The notes under the pieces are model-generated. The model worked only from the letters and a program-made list of their open reading frames with translations, was not told the DNA's origin and did not search any database. The position numbers and the translations under genes are program-made. A stretch of 64,000 nt of DNA, taken from the NCBI GenBank assembly GCA_002917075.1, contig NTMA01000005.1, forward strand, positions 124,001 through 188,000, given 5' to 3'. Origin of the DNA: Hawksworthiomyces lignivorus. Lineage: Eukaryota > Ascomycota > Sordariomycetes > Ophiostomatales > Ophiostomataceae. This document shows, piece by piece, positions 10,345-20,957 of the stretch (positions are counted from its first letter, which is position 1; each line of letters begins with the position of its first letter).

Positions 10345-11354
10345 GGCGATGGCGGGGGAAGGTCGAAGAAAAAGAAAGAGAAAAAGAAAGCTGCTATGCA
10401 GAGCAACGGTTTCGAAGCAAAATGCCGTCCGTATGGATATGCGGTCGCCAGGTGTCGACGGTCTTGTTGTTGTATGTATACAGTTGTGTCTTGTTGTATG
10501 TATGTTTTGATCGTTGCCTCCCGTCACGAGCTCTGTGGCGGTCGTCGAGGCAGAAATATTTCCTACAGAAAATTAGGAGCTTCCCCTAATCACGATTTCG
10601 CAGTATGCTTAGCTCTTTCCCGCTCTTTCGCCGCTTACAATATTAAATTTGCTAGGCGGGGGCAAGTACGAAGTAGTTACTGCGTAGCATCCTTATTTTT
10701 TTTTTTTAGACGGAAAATCAGTTGATCCATGCCTGTCTTTTTTCTTTTCTGCGCATATTCAGTTAGCAGAGCAATTGGGCTGCGTTGGAGGGGTTTATCG
10801 GTTTAGTCGTATCCCTCTACCAGTCATACCGTCTATCTAAGCCTACAGAGTGTGTGCCTTCAGCCACACAGCCAGCCAAGCGATAAGAAGCACAGGCACA
10901 CAGACCCCCCTCCCTCCCCCCCAAATCCCACTACTGCTGTCACCCCTCTCCTCTCTATCGGGTCCCCTGTGCGACAGGGGCTTTTCTCTCAAGAGGTGCG
11001 GGGCACAAACACAATTGAGTCGAGCAATAATAAGAAAAGAGTTATAACACACTATATGGGAAAATCTGCTATTAGTGCAGTCACACTCACACAGCCATAA
11101 CTCCCTCCGAACAGTCAAACCTGTATCGAATATAGATTTTGGGCAGATAAGTTGCTCCCGGGACAGTCACAGATCGTTTTATCAGTGACTCAACGAGAGT
11201 TTCGACCGTTTCGTTTCTCGGCGGCCCGTTCCTCGTGGTATACTTAGTTGACCTAGCTCCCTCTTTGGTTGCTGTCCTCGACAATCTCGTCTCTACCAAG
11301 TTTTTTTTTTTTTTTTTCCAATTACAGGAATTCTACAGAGACCAATCCAACACC
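10345..11354. promoter_or_regulatory. Divergent promoter region of CCT1 and ProRS
   Basis: 1 kb between two divergently transcribed housekeeping genes. It has poly-T and pyrimidine tracts near 10690, 10900-10970 and 11300-11320. The T17 run followed by CCAATTACAG at 11302-11330 looks like the end of an intron in the ProRS 5' UTR. No coding exon is supported. Confidence 0.5.
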
Positions 11355-13137
11355 ATGGCGGACGCAAACGAACCCTCAAAGAGCGCGCAGAAGAAGGCCG
11401 AGAAGGCCGCCAAGCTGGCCCAGCAGAAGGCCGAGAAGGCAGCTAAGCAGGCCACCGTGGCCGTCGTCGGCGGCAAGAAGGCAGGCGGCGCTGGCGCGGA
11501 AGAAATCGCTGGCATCACCGTGAGCAAGGCCGACCACTTTGCGCAGTGGTACCAGGAGGTCGTGCTCAAGGCCGAGATGATCGAGTACTACAACGAGATC
11601 TCGGGCTTCTACATCCTGCGCCCCGCCGCCATGTACATCTGGAACGTCATCCGCAAGTGGTTCCAGGAGCGCATCGAGGTCATGGGCGTCGAGGAGACCA
11701 GCTTCCCCATGTTCCTATCGTCCAAGTCGCTCGAGAAGGAGAAGGACCACGTCGAGGGCTTCGCTCCCGAGCTGGCCTGGGTGACCAAGGCGTATGTTTG
11801 AATTTTTTTTTTTTTTTATTATTATTTGAAAACTTTTTTTTTCTGGTGCTTGTCGACAAAATTCGGCTAATTTCTTTTTGTTTTCTCTCCACAGCGGCGA
11901 CAAGGACCTCGAGGTCCCCGTGGCCGTGCGCCCCACGTCCGAGGCCGTCATGTACCCCTACTACGCCAAGTGGATCCGCAGCCACCGCGACCTGCCCTTC
12001 CGCCTCAACCAGTGGAACTCGGTCGTGCGCTGGGAGGCCAAGCAGACCACGCCCTTCCTGCGCGCGCGCGAGTTTCTGTGGCAGGAGGGCCACACGGCGC
12101 ACGCGTCCGAGGAGCTGGCCGGCAAGGAGGTGCTCGAGATCCTCGAGCTGTACGCCGGCGTCTACGAGCAGCTGCTGGCCGTGCCCGTCGTGCGCGGCAA
12201 GAAGACGGACAACGAAAAGTTCGCCGGCGGCTACTACACCACCACCGTCGAGGGCTACATCCCCACCAACGGCCGCGGCATCCAGGGCGCCACCTCGCAC
12301 TGCCTGGGCCAGAACTTTAGCAAGATGTTCGACATCACCGTCGAGGACCCCGCCAGCCGCGGCAAGCACATGCACGTCTGGCAGAACTCGTGGGGCCTGT
12401 CCACACGCGTCATCGGCGTCATGGTCATGATCCACGGCGACGACAAGGGCCTCGTCCTGCCCCCCCGCATCAGCAAGGTCCAGGCCATCCTCATCCCCGT
12501 CGGCCTCACCGCCAAGATGACCGCCGACGAGAAGACCGCCCACGTCGCCCACTGCGACAAGATCCTCGCCCAGCTCAAGGCCGCCGGCGTCCGCGCCGAC
12601 ATCGACGTCCGCGAGGGCTACACCCCGGCCTGGAAGTTCAACGACTGGGAGCTCAAGGGCGTGCCCCTGCGCCTCGAGTTCGGCCCCAAGGACGCCGCCA
12701 AGGACGTCGTCAGCTACGCCCGCCGCGACACCGGCGAGAAGGGCACCGTTCCCCTGGCCGAGCTGGCCACCGGTATCCCCGCCCTGCTCGAGACCATCCA
12801 GAAGGCCATGTACGACAAGGCCGACAAGGCTTTCCGCGAGCACCGCCTCGTCATCGACGACTGGCAGAAGGTCGTCCCCGCTCTCGACTCCAAGAACGTC
12901 GTCATCATCCCCCACTGCCTGGACGGCAAGTGCGAGGACCGCATCAAGGACCTCACCAAGAGCGAGGAGGTTGTCGAGGGCCCCGACGGCCAGAAGGCCC
13001 CCTCCATGGGCATGAAGAGCCTGTGTATCCCCTTCGAGCAGCCCAAGCAGCCCATCGTCAAGGGCGAGACCAAGTGCCTGAGCCCCGAGTGCGACCGCGA
13101 TGCCGCCAGCTGGGTCATGTTTGGCCGCAGCTACTAA
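11355..13137 (+). CDS. Cytosolic prolyl-tRNA synthetase
   Basis: Two exons, 11355-11791 and 11895-13137, with a 103-base T-rich intron (GTATGT...CCACAG). The product is 559 residues. It charges tRNA-Pro and is the eukaryotic/archaeal-type enzyme. After a Lys/Ala-rich N-terminal extension (residues 1-45) come class II motif 1 around RPAAMYIWNVIRKWF, motif 2 LRAREFLWQEGHTAHA, motif 3 near GLVLPPRISKVQ, the anticodon-binding domain (AILIPVG onward) and the C-terminal zinc-binding-like domain ending CIPFEQP...SWVMFGRSY, as in human EPRS. Adjacent Cys residues in KCLSPECDRDA fit that domain. The ATG at 11355 is preceded by CAACACC, a good fungal start context. Confidence 0.95.
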
Positions 13138-13567
13138 ACAGGAGAAGAGAGACAGGATCGGACTGGGTCTCTTTTTTCCTTTCCTACCCTTTATGAGAGA
13201 CAAAAAAACTTTTTCTTGTAGTTTCGCGGGATGTTGTTATTATGATGAAATTTAAGATATGTTGATGTTTATGGTTTTCCTTGTTCATAACCCTTTTTCA
13301 AAAAAAAAAGTGATTCTGATATACATAATAGTTGAGCGTCATAGGTGCACAGCGGGGTAAGAAGCGGACATGAGACATCAGGTGTTGCCATAGGAAAAGA
13401 GGATAAATATTTAACGATAATACTAAGAAGAGCGTGACTGATCTATCTTCATCACGAGAAAGCCAGCCATAGAGACGGTAGGGAAAACCTAGAAACCAAC
13501 GCCCCAAGCGGCCGAACGCCAGTTACGCCTCGTCGTCCACAGCGCGTCAATGACCAGTGAATGGCCC
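13138..13567. terminator. Convergent 3' flanks of ProRS and the PLD-like gene
   Basis: 430 bases between two converging stop codons. They hold T-rich and A-rich runs (13175-13215, 13299-13309) consistent with polyadenylation regions on both strands. No gene is seen. Confidence 0.45.
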
Positions 13568-15929
13568 CTAAAACCCACCTTTGCCCTGGACGCGCTTGAT
13601 TGCCCCGATGATGCCCTTGGCCCAACTAAAATGGCCCGGGTCGACGCCCATGGCGCCTTCGGCCTCCTTCCCGTCAGAGTCGCGCCACAAGCCTTCTTCT
13701 TTGCTGAGCTCACCATAGATGTGCGTGTTTTGATTGCGCCGGAGACCGTCGATCCATGCTCGGCAGATATCGGGGCTCTCTAGCATGACGTTGATCTCCT
13801 GGCTGTGGTACCAGCTCTGCGTATCCTGGTTGCCGTTGCCCATGATGCCAATGGTCTCGTCGACAATCATGAGCTTGATGTGGCAGTCCCGCTTCTTCCT
13901 GATCTGGGGAATGGGCCGTGTCTGGTCTTTGGCCACATACCAGAAGTAATGCAGATGCTTGCGCCCTTCTTCAGACAGTGATTTGTATAGTTGATGAGCA
14001 ATCATTTCGTTTGTACCACCTTGCCGAGGAAGAAGTTCGCCCTAAGATCCGTTAGTGAAAACTACATTCTCTTCCTTGGCTCTGATTTATGCACTTTCAC
14101 TTACTGCATCGTTGTAGCCCAAGCAAATGTAGCATATGACGTCTAGGCCTCTCTCGCAGGCTTCGTAGATGGCAGGCACGAGCGGCTCAGCATTGAGCGT
14201 TGGCGACTGGATGAAGACGTTCTTGCGCGCATTGCGCAGCGCCGACAGCCAAGCTGCGTTCTGTGGCATAGCGACGGAAGAATGCAGTGGCGTACCAAAT
14301 GGCGACCGATTTACCATGGCTATGGGAAAAGGCTCGTGGGCGGCATGAGCTATATACGGTGTCATTTCTTCGCCTATTTCAGGCTCTGGCGCATCACCTT
14401 GCAGGTGGTTGACGGTATGGTTGAGGAGCCGACTGATAGCTTGCAGCTGCGTTCCACCTGGCTTCGCCGACACTGATGCCTGGACGCGGGCCACCTCGCC
14501 GGCGATGTCGTCATCATACTGTGGGTGTTCTGACGTGCTTTGTGGAAGATGGGTGTCCGGTGATGTGGTCTCGCGTATAGATGAGCCTGAACGTAGCTGC
14601 AGACCTGCATCAAGAAACGCCTTGGTCTTGGAGCCAGGACCATTGGGCTTGTTGGGTGGTGTCGTTGGGTTCGTCTCGGCACCTTCTGGCTTGAAGCTCT
14701 CATCCCTCTGAACAATGTCGGTTCCTTCTGGGCTTTCACGTTGCTTATCGGCTACTGGACCTGCCGCATCTTCTGAGCCTGCCGAGGCCGGTTTGGTATT
14801 CTCTGTCGATTTGCTGCCGACAACAGTCAATCCACCGCTGGCAGCAGGCGAATTGTGGCTCGGCAGGGGCGGGTCGAGCTTTTTGTGCCATGATAGCAGA
14901 GCCATGTCATAGAACGAGTCGACAATGGGTCCCTCAAGGTGGATCATCATTTCGCAGTTGTCGTTGTCTTGGATGTTGTTGCTCTGCAAGATGGCAATCT
15001 TGCGGTCTACGACCATGTACTTGGCGTGAAAGGTGCCCACTATAGGCTGGTGGTAGTTCATGACTTTCAAGTCGATGTTGGGGATCTCGTGGAGGGCGGG
15101 GATGGTGACGTTCTTGCCGGTGAACTCTGCCTCGCTGACCAGCATGTGGGGATCCATCAGCTGCTTGGGGCTGCCCCGGTCGTAGATGACCTTCATAACG
15201 ATGCGGACGCCTCGCTCGCCGGCGCGGCGGTTCAGCTCGTGCATGGCGTTGGTTAAATAACGAGAGGCGACGCTATCCTGCCAGTAGTTGGTGGCGAGGT
15301 AGACTTCTTTCTCGGCACGGGCAATGACATTGGCCATGTGCCTGACGATGTCGGGGATCCTGTATATTGTGAGCATACCAGTTCGGCATTATTTGGTGAC
15401 GAGGAGAAATTAACAAAGGTAAGAAAGATAAAAAGAAGAAAAGGCCGTACGTCGAGATCACTGTCAGTGGTACAACACCGTAGCTACCTAACAGCGAGGG
15501 ACTGACCATGGCCCGGCTGGGGTCCTCTTCCACAACGGCCAGGACATCGCGGTAGATCTAGATAATGCTGGTAAGCCATCATATTTGCTGTCTTGTGAAA
15601 AAAAAAAATTGAAAATAAAGAAAGAAAGAAAGCAAAATTTGAGACGTGATGATGCTTGAACTTGCCTTTAGAAAGAGCTCGCTTGGCTGAGTGGGACCCC
15701 ATTTACCGCACTGGGCTGCACGGTCCAAATCTTCCTTGGCATCAGCAGCCTTGCTGCTTGCGTCTGCTGTAGGGCGGTAGTGTCCGTAGAGTTTTTGCCA
15801 AGCATCGCCGGGAGCCAATGTGGGATCGGCTGCCAAGAGGGCTGAGACACTCTCTTTCGAGGTGCACAGATTGAGAATGTCATCTCCTAGAGTCCGCTCT
15901 TTTAAAATCCCGTCATCTTTGAGGGGCAT
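13568..15929 (-). CDS. Phospholipase D-like protein with two HKD motifs
   Basis: Four exons: 15929-15666, 15557-15451, 15359-14105 and 14041-13568; 699 residues. The ATG at 15929 is the first in frame. HKD motif 1 is HAKYMVVDRKIAILQSNNIQ and motif 2 is HIKLMIVDETIGIMGNGNQD, so both catalytic half-sites (His, Lys, Asp) are intact. Between them lies a roughly 200-residue low-complexity, Ser/Pro/Thr-rich linker. The family cleaves or transfers phosphodiester head groups; this fungal branch lacks the PX/PH domains of PLD1, has no signal peptide and has no known substrate. Intron 1 (15665-15558) begins GCAAGT rather than GT; a GC-AG intron is the only way to join SELFLK to IYRDVLA in frame. Intron 2 is GTACGG...ACAG and intron 3 GTAAGT...TTAG. 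Confidence 0.85.
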
Positions 15930-17187
15930 CTTGGGCAATTGGTACCAATTGGATTAAGGATGAAGAATAATATCAATTGGTGGGCTAACGGGCTTTAGGT
16001 ACAAGGGTTACAGCTTCAATGACGATGACTTGAGGTAGGGCTAAAGCAAGCGTAAGAAATGATAAGAGTGGAATATGCCAAGAGAAGTCAAAATGTAAGA
16101 TGCGATGCCAAGAAAGGGGAGCGAACGCTGTTTATAACTATCTATGGAGTACCAAAATTAATGCCAGCGAAAAAAAAAAAGAAAGCGCAGAGTGGGATCG
16201 AGGCACGAAGTGGAAAGTCCAAACGGTATACGGTGCAGCCGATGCAAGACGTCACTGCCACGCGAGTAGTATCTGTAGATGTTCAGCGTATTATTTAGGG
16301 AGGGGGCGGATACGTACGCAGTAAAGGCCGCTTTCTAAAAAGAGGGAGGGAGCTGGGGCGGATATGGCACCATTGTCCAATGCGGTTGGCATAAAGAATA
16401 AAGACGAACCAAGCTTTTTTGCTAACTAAGCTTCGTTTTGAACAGGCAGGCGTCTTAGATTCTAGGGCGCACTACCGCGGTGAGACGGGGGGGGGGGTGT
16501 AAAAAAGACTGGAGCACGCGACAGTGCGAGCTGAGGGACGGGGCACTAATACATTCCGAAGAATTGACAAACCGGCCAGAGACTCCCGCCACAAGGCGCT
16601 TGGGAAGAATGCAAGAATGCAGAGCGGTGTTGGGGTTGGGACGGAGAATTGCGTCAAGTCCGAAGTTGTGAGTGCGAAGTGGGCTGTGCCACCTTTTGAC
16701 CTGTAGCCGGGCCAGGCCTTGTCAAGACCGCTGCAAATAGCTGCGCCAGGTAATACCGTGACGTCAGCAACGCGCATTCTGTGTAGGAAAGGCGCAAGAC
16801 CCGGGAAACGAACAAGCAGGGAGCGGAGAATATCGTCTACGCTATGATCCGATGTATTCGGAAGCTTCTGTCACTTAGTAGGCGATCATAGACACAGAGA
16901 GCGTGATGGCAACAGAGAATGAATTGGGTACTTGCGCGGTGCTGTATCGCACTTCCAAGAAAAGACTTATGTATGCTTCATAGTTCTAATAAACAAGTAC
17001 GTGATGCCGGGGACTGTGAGAAAAAAAACACTACAGAGGAAAAACAACCAGAGAGCAACCATAAAAGAGCAAACCAGAGGAACGACCGGCAAGAGAAGAA
17101 TACAAGTAATCAATCCGTCATAATGCAGACAAAGCATGTCTCTATGTGTCCTCGTCTCAGGACGAGGGAGTGGGAAAAAATCGCCCA
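15930..17187. other. Intergenic, no gene seen
   Basis: 1.26 kb upstream of the PLD-like gene and downstream of the aminopeptidase gene. It holds scattered A-rich runs and a G9 run near 16489. Short open frames on both strands look random, so no gene is called. Confidence 0.5.
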
Positions 17188-18523
17188 CTACAGCTCCCCG
17201 ATCTGCTCGGCCTTGCTCGCGGCGGCGGCGGCGGCGGCGGCCTCGAGGGCGTCAAAGTCGGCAAAGGCGAGCTCGTAGGCGAAGCTGAGGGTCATGCGGG
17301 CGTGCTGCAGCATGTGGTCGAAGGAGAGGTACTGGATGAGGTCGTCGGTGGAGTGGATGTGGTTGTCGCTGAGCTCAAAGGAGGACTCGATGACAAAGGC
17401 GGAGGGGTAGCCGGCCTTGGAGGCGGAGGCGTGGTCGGAGCAGGCGTAGCCGCACTTGGTCTCGACGAAGGGGATGGCGCAGTAGGCGACGATGACCTTT
17501 TTGATGAACGCGGTCAAGGCGGGGTCGACGTAGTCGACGATGACGCCGACGCTCTCGACCTGGCCGGCGTCGAGCGTGCGCTGCACGTAGCCCGTCATGT
17601 CCTGCTGCAGCATGGCGCGCACGTCGCGGCCGGCCGCCTCGTACGCGCTGAAGATGGCCTGCGAGCCCAGCAGGCCGCCCTCCTCGGCGCTGTACCAGTG
17701 GAACTCGAGCGTGTTGGGGAAGGCGCCGCGCACGACGGCGTCCGACTGCAGCAGCGCCCGCAGCGCCTCCAGGATCGTCACGGTGCCGCTGCCGTCGTCG
17801 TCGGCGCCCGGCGCCGCCAGGATCGACGGCAGAAAGAGATTGATCGAGTCCTGGTGCGCGCCCACCACGATGGTGCGGTTCGTCTGGCCCGGGATGCGCG
17901 CGATGATCGAGTTCTGGCCCCACGGGTGCTTGAAGTGCTCGACCGTCGCGCCGTACTTGAAGGCGCCCGCCTCGCCCACCGTCTTCTTCACCTGCCCGAG
18001 CAGCCACTCGGACGACTGCCGCCCGTAGTCCGACTTGTAGTAGCGCGTGTGGAACGACGTCAGCTTCTCCAGGTGCGTCTGCAGCTGCGCCTTGTCGAGG
18101 CCCTCCAGCAGCGGCGCCACCTCGGCCTGGTGCGTCACGTTGGGCGGGAACACGCGCGCCGGCCCCGCCGACTGCCGCAGCATGCCGGCGTTCTTGGTGC
18201 CGAGGTCGCGGTGGTCGGTAATGTCCATGAACCGCTGGCCATTCTGCGCACGTGCCGTTGTTAGTGTCACCTCCGGGGAGACGATGCGTGCACACACAAC
18301 AAAAAGCGCCTTCGATAAAGAACAAGGGCATTCAACTCACTCTCCGCAGCTCCCACTTCTCCTCCTCTGTGACCCAGCGTGTCTCGCCCGGACCCAGCTC
18401 GACCAGGAACTGCTCTGCGGCAGCGACCTCTGGGTGCAGCTGCACGTGGTCATTGTCGAACTTGTCGACGAAGCGCGCGGCAACCGCCGGCAGCAGCAGG
18501 GCGAGGGCGGTGGCGGCTTTCAT
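17188..18523 (-). CDS. Secreted leucine aminopeptidase, M28 family
   Basis: Two exons, 18523-18341 and 18243-17188, with a 97-base intron (GTGAGT...GCAG) in phase 0; 412 residues. A signal peptide is clear ([16 protein letters not shown]), followed by a propeptide-like segment. Zinc-site residues of the co-catalytic M28 fold are all visible: H in VVGAHQDS, D in [11 protein letters not shown] in YSAEEGG, D in QQDMTGY and H in [10 protein letters not shown]. Two Cys in [11 protein letters not shown] match the conserved disulfide of fungal LAP enzymes. It releases N-terminal residues from extracellular peptides for nitrogen supply. The C-terminus carries an Ala-rich tail (nt 17217-17245) beyond the usual end. 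N-glycosylation sequons such as NVT and NRT are present. Confidence 0.9.
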
Positions 18524-19127
18524 TGTCGAAGGAGGACTGAGGAGGTGGTGTAATTCTAGGATGTATAAATGAATGAGGATACGGTGGTGTTTGTAGATGG
18601 TGAAGATGTGTTGACAGAAGACGGTTCGCTGAGAAAGACGAGTTCGGGGAGGGAGTAGACAGAGAGAAGGGGTGGGGATCAGGAAGATCAGGCAGCTCAG
18701 ATGATACGCAGGGGCGACAGACAGTATTAACTACACCTTAGTCGCTGAGCCGATAAGCACAGGCCAGTTATTAGAGGTGGGGAAGCTGTGCCGCTTTCGT
18801 AGAGTCCGAGCTTTGGCAGGGCCGACTGGCACGCAATCGCTGGTGGCTATTACTGTTTGTGGCGGGGAGGGAGGGGGTATTATTAAAGGAAGGGCAGTTT
18901 CAGTGCATCGTGCCAGCGCCGCGTATGCAAATAAGTGCCCGGTCTCCAGCCTAGCAGACTCATAGGCTACTACACCTTCTGCCAAGACATGGCTGCTCAT
19001 CATTTTAGTCTACCCTCTCTCGCTCTTCACCAGCTTGCGAATCCCCCCATAGCAATGGCGCTGGCAGGCGACAATAGCTAAAATGCTGGCCTTTCTCCGT
19101 ATTTTAAAGATTGATATCCCTGGTCGC
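18524..19127. other. Aminopeptidase upstream region, no gene seen
   Basis: About 600 bases between the aminopeptidase start and the end of the J-domain gene (both minus strand). Presumably the aminopeptidase promoter; I could not identify a specific site with confidence. Confidence 0.45.
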
Positions 19128-20345
19128 TTACTCGAAGCAATCTAGTAACATCTTCTTCAGCAGCTGACAGCACGCCTGGCATACAACCGTCTGGCATGTG
19201 AGGCAGCGAAACGCAAATTGCGGCGTCACAGAAGAGCATCTGCTGCACACGCTTCGGCCCTCTTCGCGGTTTCTCCAGATCTTATAGTGGACACCACAGT
19301 CGTTCCGCGGCTGCGCTGCAGCGCGGCTGGTCTGGCGCTGCCACTCCACTACTCGGTGCCGCTTCACCTCCTTCAAGATCCGTTCCTCTTCCTGACGCTG
19401 TTCCTCTGCTTGGCGCTGTTCCTCTGCTTGGCGCTGTTCCTCTGCTTGGCGCTGTTCCTCTGCTTGGCGCTGTTCCTCTGCTTGGCGCTGTTCCTCTGCT
19501 TGGCGCTGTTCCTCTGCTTGGCGCTGTTTCTCTGCCTGGCGCTGCTTCTCTTCCGCCTCACGCTCTCGTCTTTTCCACTGCTGGTCAAGCCTTTTTTTGA
19601 ACCGCAAAATCTTTATGGCCCGCCAAGTCTCCGCGATGCGAACGTTGCAGTCCCGGAGGGCTGGTGCGATGGTCTTTGCGAGACGGTCGTAGTAGGCCAC
19701 CTCCGCCTGTTTCTTTGCCAGGGTGGCCTGGACCTCCGCCTCGTACTGCGCTTTTGCTTCTTTCTTCTCGGGGGACGCGATCAGTCCGCCGAGCCAGGTT
19801 TTTATCGTCTTCTCAGTGACCCTGTTCAGCTCCGACTCCAGCGCCAGACCCATTCCCATGGCAGACAACCAGCGAGATTTGGCAGTCACAAGCTGCTCCT
19901 GGAGTTTCGTGTTCTTCTTCATCAGCTCGGAGTAGTCCTTCTCCAACTCGCTCAGCTGATCGTCCAAAGAGGCCGCCTGGCCGCCCTGTGACTGCCTTTG
20001 TTTTGGACCATTGTCTCTCGCCGCTTCCTGCGCCCGCGTACTCTTGTACTGGCGGTCGTACGTACGTCGCTGTTCGGGGTCGGACAGGACTTCGTAAGCC
20101 TTCTGGATCTGCCAAGCCCCAAAATAGATTAGCATGTAAAGGTTCAAGCCTTGCTCTAGGGGCACCTCTGTAGACAAGAATCTTACACGCTGGAACTGAG
20201 CCGTTGCCGCGGCACTGTTAGCGTTCTTGTCTGGATGGCTGCGTTTTGCCAGGTTGTGGTAGCTCGAGCGAATGGCCTTCTCGTTCGCCGATGGCGCTAC
20301 TCGAAGAATCTTATAAAAATCATCGCCACAGTCTTTGGCTTCCAT
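19128..20345 (-). CDS. J-domain protein with coiled coil and C-terminal Cys cluster
   Basis: Two exons, 20345-20187 and 20108-19128, with a 78-base intron (GTAAGA...GGCAG) that contains no in-frame stop and so can be mistaken for coding sequence; 379 residues. The J domain is at residues 8-75 with an intact HPD (KRSHPDKN) and IQKAYEVLSDPEQRRTYD, so it should stimulate an Hsp70 ATPase. The middle is predicted coiled coil, with seven perfect AEEQRQ hexamers encoded by an 18-bp repeat. The C-terminus has a CSRC...CLTC...CQACC cluster compatible with a zinc-binding module. I do not recognise a named orthologue. The gene is probably specific to filamentous fungi, and its client is unknown. Confidence 0.85.
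   Translation of the reverse strand: MEAKDCGDDFYKILRVAPSANEKAIRSSYHNLAKRSHPDKNANSAAATAQFQRVRFLSTEVPLEQGLNLYMLIYFGAWQIQKAYEVLSDPEQRRTYDRQYKSTRAQEAARDNGPKQRQSQGGQAASLDDQLSELEKDYSELMKKNTKLQEQLVTAKSRWLSAMGMGLALESELNRVTEKTIKTWLGGLIASPEKKEAKAQYEAEVQATLAKKQAEVAYYDRLAKTIAPALRDCNVRIAETWRAIKILRFKKRLDQQWKRREREAEEKQRQAEKQRQAEEQRQAEEQRQAEEQRQAEEQRQAEEQRQAEEQRQAEEQRQEEERILKEVKRHRVVEWQRQTSRAAAQPRNDCGVHYKIWRNREEGRSVCSRCSSVTPQFAFRCLTCQTVVCQACCQLLKKMLLDCFE
19401..19526 (-). repeat. 18-bp minisatellite, seven perfect copies
   Basis: The unit TTCCTCTGCTTGGCGCTG (+ strand) occurs seven times without a mismatch, and one imperfect copy follows at 19527-19544. On the coding strand it gives the hexapeptide AEEQRQ. 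Since 18 bases is a multiple of three, copy number can change without a frameshift. Confidence 0.97.
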
Positions 20346-20957
20346 ATCAAGCAAAGTTTCTCTTTAAAGAAATATATTATAAGGCTGAATGTCTCTTTAG
20401 CTATGTAATCTCTTAAATGTTGCCTATGCTGTCTTTGTACCTGGAAGCCATCGCTGCGAATTACTACATCTATATACGTTCACTCTCTGCCAGATAGCAG
20501 AAAAGACAATGATCCTCCCAGTCGGGGCGGCATTTGACGGAGACAGCGAGATCAATCAAGATGATTCGCAAACCAACACGCCCATCCATGGAAAGTCCAT
20601 GGCGTCTGAGGCCAACCCGCTGAAGAAGCACTCGCTTGCTGTTGCGCATATGCAGGATGAGAATCGCTCTTCTGGTATTCGCTGCCTCACAATTCCATGA
20701 CAGAAACATGCGACCAATGACAAGATCTGCTGCATGCAATCATCCGACCCTCGTCCTTCTATGATATTCTATGTATCGCGTCGTGCAATCATATCCTTCG
20801 TTTTGCTATTGTAGATTTCTGTTGCACAGCATACTGCTGCTACAGCTGCTGCTGCTGCTGCTGCTTGCTGTTTGCTGTCGCTTTTCGCGCTCGGTGGTAC
20901 TCTCGCCGTTCTCTGTGTGTCTGTGTGTCTGTGTGTCTGTCTGTCTGTCGCTCACTC
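20346..20957. other. Intergenic with simple repeats, no gene seen
   Basis: Between the J-domain gene start and the AFG1 stop. Two simple repeats lie close to the AFG1 3' end: a CTG run at about 20844-20864 and the TGTGTGTC array listed separately. The open frame at 20509-20700 has no recognisable content. Confidence 0.5.
20911..20949. repeat. TGTGTGTC/TGTC microsatellite
   Basis: Three TGTGTGTC-type units decay into TGTC repeats, ending about ten bases before the AFG1 stop codon, so the array lies in the AFG1 3' UTR. Confidence 0.85.

Noticed and set aside
10237..10725. 162-residue + strand frame in the CCT1/ProRS interval
   Set aside because: It overlaps CCT1 exon 1 on the opposite strand and has a random-looking composition.
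11680..13203. 507-residue open frame on the minus strand opposite ProRS
   Set aside because: Its content is Gly/Ala/Val/Leu/Asp-rich antisense sequence of a GC3-biased gene; the + strand is clearly ProRS.
17146..18264. 372-residue + strand frame opposite the aminopeptidase
   Set aside because: Antisense shadow; the minus strand has all M28 zinc ligands.
20109..20186. In-frame continuation of the J-domain gene through its intron
   Set aside because: Removing these 78 bases restores FQRIQKAYEVLSD, the standard J-domain helix.
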